Source of the DNA: Sinohyriopsis cumingii
Taxonomy: Eukaryota > Mollusca > Bivalvia > Unionida > Unionidae
Direction: 5' to 3'
Assembly: GCA_028554795.2 (NCBI GenBank)
Contig: CM068827.1
Coordinates: 140,057,751-140,121,750, forward strand
DNA length: 64,000 nt
The translations under genes were made by a program, and so were the position numbers. Shown here piece after piece: positions 54,201-60,600 of the stretch. Within the stretch, counting starts at the first letter, position 1, and each line of letters starts with the position of its first letter. A model generated the notes under the pieces. That model saw only the letters and a list, made by a program, of their open reading frames with translations, was not told the origin of the DNA and ran no database searches.

Positions 54201-57200
54201 TTAGTATAGTAGTTTTCACACTTTATTTTCGATATTCTCAAAATCTGAAGTAAAAGTTATATGCATGGTGAAAGCATGTGTTGATTGTTAATTATTCTTG
54301 CTGTAGTCATTCAAACGAATAGGCGTACAAGCATTAATTATTGGAAATTTACAATAGATGAATGTACATGGAAACACATATGAGAAAATTTTAGCAGCAT
54401 GAAATTTGTACAGATGCCATTTATAGACTGTGGTACGTAATGAAGTATACATGTACTTTGTCTTTCTTAACCTAATTTTGCTGTTAATTTTTCCCATTGA
54501 ATTCAGACACATAATGATCTGTGACAAAATTATTGAATAGTTTAAATATGTATGCAAATTTTGCAATGAAATTACATGTATTATGGACTAGTTGCAAGCC
54601 CCGACAGTACGATATCAGAATGAAGTAAACGGTGTTAATACTCTGTTCATGCTATATATTACACATTGAATTCAGACACAATGATCTGGGACAAAATTAT
54701 TGAATATTGTAAATCTGTGAGCAATTTTTCAATGGAATTACATGCAATTTGGATGAACTGCATGCCACGATGGTACGATAGTAAACGGTGTTAATACCCT
54801 ATTATATACATTAGACATGAATACATGTATATGTGTCAATGAATTTTTCTCTGAAAAAGTAAAATACTTGTAAAACCCCGCATTAACATGACCCTGCTAT
54901 TAACGTGATTCAATTTTGTTGGACCCCAATTATCGCCTTATAGTGGGGTTCCACTGGGCTGTGATGCTAACATTTTTTATTTAGGTGTTGTTAACTTTTA
55001 TATATTGTTATACTTTTTATAGTGTTGTAATAGTCTTAATTATGGCTACAAATAAAAAGTAATATATTTGTTTTCATGGATTCTAAATAATACCGTAGAA
55101 TCTATCTTGAAAGACCACCACTTATGCCCCCCAAAATGATCTCTCAACAGTTAGTTGACAAGTAGTTGCTCATAATTGGTCATCTGGTGTGGAATTACCG
55201 TCTGCTTGTCATGCTGAACAACACACTGAGCTCCAGACACCCACTGGAGCAGGCAGACGATGGCGGGTCAACACCTTATTGACCGGGGGCTGCCCGGCTT
55301 GAGGCGGGCGATAGTTGGCCAGTGGGACACGATGATCCCTCCCACCGTCAAAGCTGACCCGTGGCGCCCCTTCCCTACGCCAATCGGGTGGGACTTATAA
55401 CCCGTAAACTGTCAGCTTCCGTGTTGTTTCCTCACTCAGTAGCGAGACTGGAGTGTCCTCTCCAGGGCGCAAGCCTGGGCGTGGAATATGGAGATCCTGG
55501 GCTGCCCAGACGTCAGGATCCCCCTCTCGTCCTTGCTGGTGGGGTCCAAAGGAATGCTGAGCATGACATTTGGCACCAGTTTGGATGCAGGAGCTGCCGG
55601 AAGGAGGTCGTAGTCGACCCCCAGCCGCCTTAGGGGCTCCACTCCTGATTTTCTGTCTGGGTTTACTCCCGTAGCCTTTCCTTCTCCCGAAGATATCCAC
55701 AAGGCAGTGGAGCCATAATCCAATGGATGGGACTTGGTTGGTTTTGAATCAGAGTTTCCTTCTCCTAGATGAACTGCCTGACAAGGCTAATGAGCTTCAT
55801 CTGCCCGGGTTTGGGGTCAGAGTTTCCCTTCTCTTAGTCTGGTTGCCTGCCAAGGTTAATGAGCCCAGTCTGCCCACCCAGTTATACCGCCGGGTACTCG
55901 GTCGCGCCACACAGCAGGCTCTGTTAAAACAGGGGGCACCGCGTGAAGGTGCTGCTGTGGACACAATAGTGTAGGAGAGGCCATATGCAAGTAACCTCCT
56001 GCCCCGCAGAGCAAGACAGTGGTCCTGCGGCGATCACTACACCTGGGAAGGAGAGGATATGAGAGACGCTTCAATTTCCTTTGGCAAGCGGGACGTCAGG
56101 CCCAGGCCACGCACCCCCCTAATTGGTCATAACGCTACATAATCAATAAACCAATGCATTAAGAATCTGGCTGTCAAGTCAGGTGGTCTTTCATAGCTGC
56201 AGTGTCTTCAACACAGGTTTTACTATTTTAAAAATGAATTATGGAAGAGTTTTGTCTTCAGTGTTTCAGTAGCAAATGTACACATCAACTCTTTTGACAA
56301 TGCTAATAAGTGTTATTTACAGATTTGATATACAGTTAGATCTCCTCATATTCAATCTTAATTTTGTCCCATATCCTAACCTCTTTTAATTGTAGGTCAA
56401 TACTCCTTCAACACCCCACCCCCCTTCTCCCTGCATCATGGTGCAGTTTGCATTATCTTCCAGTGTAAACTGCTTTATTAATGAAAATTATTTTAATGTC
56501 ATTCATGTAATTTGGGTTTGGAGATTCCAGAGCTAAATCTGGGAAATTGGTACAATGTTAGATATAAAAATGACTGTTATACAATTTACCAGATTGCTAA
56601 CCCTCAATTTCCTGATTATCTTTTCAGTATGGCAATGGAGGGAAGATATAGTCATTATCTTACATTTATCAGGTCATCTCTCCTTCATTTGTTAGGTAGT
56701 AAAGAAATATTTATACGGTAGTGCAATTTCACAGCTATAATTGAACATATTTTCTTCATAAGTCCAAGGACCTGTCATGTAAATTGTTTATAAAGGGATA
56801 GTGGTGGGTGGGTGGGTGGACTTAACACTGAAAAAAGTACACCAATTTCTGTACATGTCAGATTGTGCTTATCATCAGACATGTGGTCATTAAAGGAGAA
56901 TTATGGGACATGTATTCACCAGTTAATTTGTTTTACATTATTTATTAATTTTAGACATAACCTGATCTTTAATTTTACAATTCTGTGGAGAATTTAACTG
57001 GATTTTGTCTTTCTCTTGACCTGAAATTTCCTCATTAAGTCTTGTTTACAGCACAGTCTCAAAGTTACTAGATTTTTAAAGTTTGTACAGCAGGTTAACT
57101 AACTTGCATCCTATATTCTCTTTGCTGCTTATATTTTGCTTTGAATCAGTCCAAGATGCCCCCTGTGGGGTTGAGAATGTAGAATAGGTGTGATAACCCA

Positions 57201-57655
57201 CCCTACCCATACCCCACCCCACACCCCACATGTTGCAAGAGGCAACTAATCGAGTAAGCCTTTTTGTTCTGGTACATGTCCAGTTATAATTTTTTTGTCT
57301 GAGGATGACTTTTACTTTTTAAAATAATGTTTAATTTTTTAATGGACTTTTATATTGTAAGATTTTACCCATTTTTGTCTTTAATGGGTTTTTTAAATGC
57401 CTTTTGGGATGCATAAACTTGCTTGGCACTATATAGTCAGGATTTTGCTGATGTGCCTTTGAATCACACACATACATACATACAAACATACATATGCACA
57501 CACACACATACATACACACACACACACACACACATACATGCATACATACATACATACATACACACACATATACATACACATACATACATACATACATACA
57601 CACATACATACATACATACATACATACATACATACATACGCACACACACACACAG

Positions 57656-57690
<35 letters not shown>

Positions 57691-60600
57691 TACACACACA
57701 CACACACAGGTGAAGAAAATGTTTTTTGTGTGGAGGAAACCATGATAGGTCATCATACAAGGGCCTGAAAAAGGGCTGTAACCTGTGACAGCAGATGTGC
57801 AAGCAATATTTATTTTAGCCCCTGTTGAGTGCAGGACAGACACATCAATGACATGTTTGAAGACATTATTTACCATGATATAAAGATGACCTTCTTTGAT
57901 TTTTTTAACATTTTATGTAAAATATGATCAAGCTTATTTTCTTCAACTAAAAATGCATTCTTGGATGGAGAAAGACCTGCATAGTATCCAGCACAGTGTC
58001 ATGCCAGGGTTTGAAGTACAAGTGTTTCATATGCAGTATAGTATGGTTTTTGATTGATTACTTGGATTTACATCGCATGTGAGATGATATAGTGTGGTAT
58101 TTCATTTGTCAGAATGCCTATAATTTGTTCAAAATTCCCTCACTATAAGAAGCTGTGTTGGTGATTTGGTTATTTAGCTAAACTTATGACTAAAAGGGTA
58201 AGTGGAATTGAATCCTTCCATCAGACCAGCATGAGTTGGTTACTGTAGTGTGACCTTGGACAAAGCACTTTACTCCAATTGCCTCAACACTAAATAACCT
58301 ACTTGTGCTGCTGTGCCCAAACACTGAACGAAATCAATATAAGGCCATTCATTATAACACCACTCCCTGTTTTAATGTGAGTATAGACTTGGATCCCGTT
58401 CCATCTCAATAACTTAGTAGTGATATTACGATATAAACTAGCTTATAACTTGTGTCCAGCTGCAAACTGCACAGACCCAGATCTGCCATCACATAACGCA
58501 CCAGCAGATCTTGGTCTGTGCAGTTTGTTAGGAGTAATCAGTAGAACAAACAAAATAGACCCTGATCTGCAGGTACATTATACTATGACAGATCAGAATC
58601 TTTGTTGTTTGCAGTATGACTTGACTTGTATGTGAGTGTATATTGTATATTTATAATATACTTCACTAAAAGATGGTCTCATTGAAGGTGGTGTACCTTA
58701 TTTGTTCAATGGACAGAATTATAATGAGAGAGTGCTGTATATGAGTTACAATGGCACTTTATTAGAAACTTTTGTCACTGCTAGGTGTTTTCTTCTTATG
58801 ATTGGTAGGATGTTGTGATATTTAACATGCAGACCCCACTTGTATAAAAACTTTCAACTCTGAGTACATGCAGAGTTATCATTTGATATCCTCTTTCCAG
58901 ATTTAACAAACAAATAATCAGTAAATATACGTTAAAAAAACAGCAGCAATTATAGAGGTTGTGACATCAATAAATTATCCTTACATATAACTTTTCATAC
59001 AAAAAATATTCAAGAAATGAAATTCCGAATTAAGTACATTCTCATGCTGGGAAATTTTTTGAACAGTCTTGCAATGGCCATGTTACCCTGATAAGATCAT
59101 ATGTTTTATGAACAGTCATGCAATGGCCATGTTACCCGATAAGATCATATGTTTTATGAACAGTCATGCAATGGCCATGTTACCCGATAAGATCATATGT
59201 TTTGTGAACAGTCATGCAATGGCCATGTTACCCAATAAGATCATATGTTTTGTGAACAGTCATGCAATGGCCATGTTACCCGATAAGATCATATGTTTCG
59301 TGATCCATTAAGAATTACTGAGGATTAACAATGTCTTGTTTTGGCTGGTAATGAAATTAAATTTTACACTATCAATCTTACTGCTTCTTATTAAGCCAAC
59401 ATTATTGGGAATTGAGACATACTAGTTACCAGTTTCTAGTACAGCATGAACAGTTTGTTAGGGTTTTGGTGGAAAGTATTTCAGTATTGCTTTGCTTGTA
59501 GGCTCAACATGTGGGATTTGGCTTGTTTTTGCCAAGGCTTGATATGCAGGATCTTTCTTTTTTTTTTTTTTCTAAAATTATTTTGAACAAATTTTATCCA
59601 CATTTAGCCCAAATAAGGTTTTGGGTTTTCTTTGTTATTGTTAAGTATCAATTTTGGATCATGGATAATGACAGAATTTTGTACCAATAAAAGATTGTTG
59701 AAAGGAGCCAGTAAATTGTCAGATAAGGAAACTAGTTCAGCATCTAGTAATTAGGCTAACAGTTATGCTTTACTTGATATAATTACAAAATGTTTTCCCA
59801 ACAGCCCAAATTCTATCCTCATTTCCTTTGAAATCATTACTTACTTATGTCATAATGTCATCCATTAATTGACAGCATTTTCACCACTGCATCTTTATTT
59901 TTTCTTGAAAAACCACACTCGATTAACATTTTTGTTTTAGGAGGGTGATTCTTGGTGTTGGCTTAAAATTGCTTATCTTATGAGAATTTGCATTTTAATA
60001 ACAAATTCATGTGTCTAATTTTTTTGCCTCATTCATTCTTTCCAGTCTAATGCTTGTGTACTTACAAGACTTGATTTTAAAATGCTTTTTTGTTTATAAT
60101 ATAAAAATTGTAAAGCTTCAGTTTATAACCAATATGATTTTTTTAAATAGATTATTTGGCATATTATAGTAGAAAGTCAAGAATAATGTATCAAATTTCT
60201 AAACTCATATGAGATCAAGTGTTAAGCAATATTTTTCTTCAGAATGTTACAAAATTGAATGATTTTGGGACTTGACTGTATTTGATACTGCATTATCTTT
60301 TTATCAAAACCCATATATAAATTATCCATTTATAAACACACATCTTAGTTGTAGTGTGCCTTATCGGAGGTATTCTTAACTGTGCTGAGAACATCTTGAT
60401 TTGGTGCAGCATCTCACATGCATGACATTGCATCATGATGACTTTTTTGTGTGGATTAAACCAGTCTGAAAAAGTGATCTCACATGTATTTTACTGAGCA
60501 TGACCATGTTTGAGAATGAACTGTCAAATTTGAGAGTTCTCAGCATAGACAAAGAGATCACTTTTCTTGTATGCACACACATGTGTGATTATAGACAATG

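Noticed and set aside
57331-57876. Overlapping Cys/Val/Tyr- and His/Thr-rich ORFs on both strands
   Set aside because: They are products of the CA/CATA microsatellite; every frame is low complexity.
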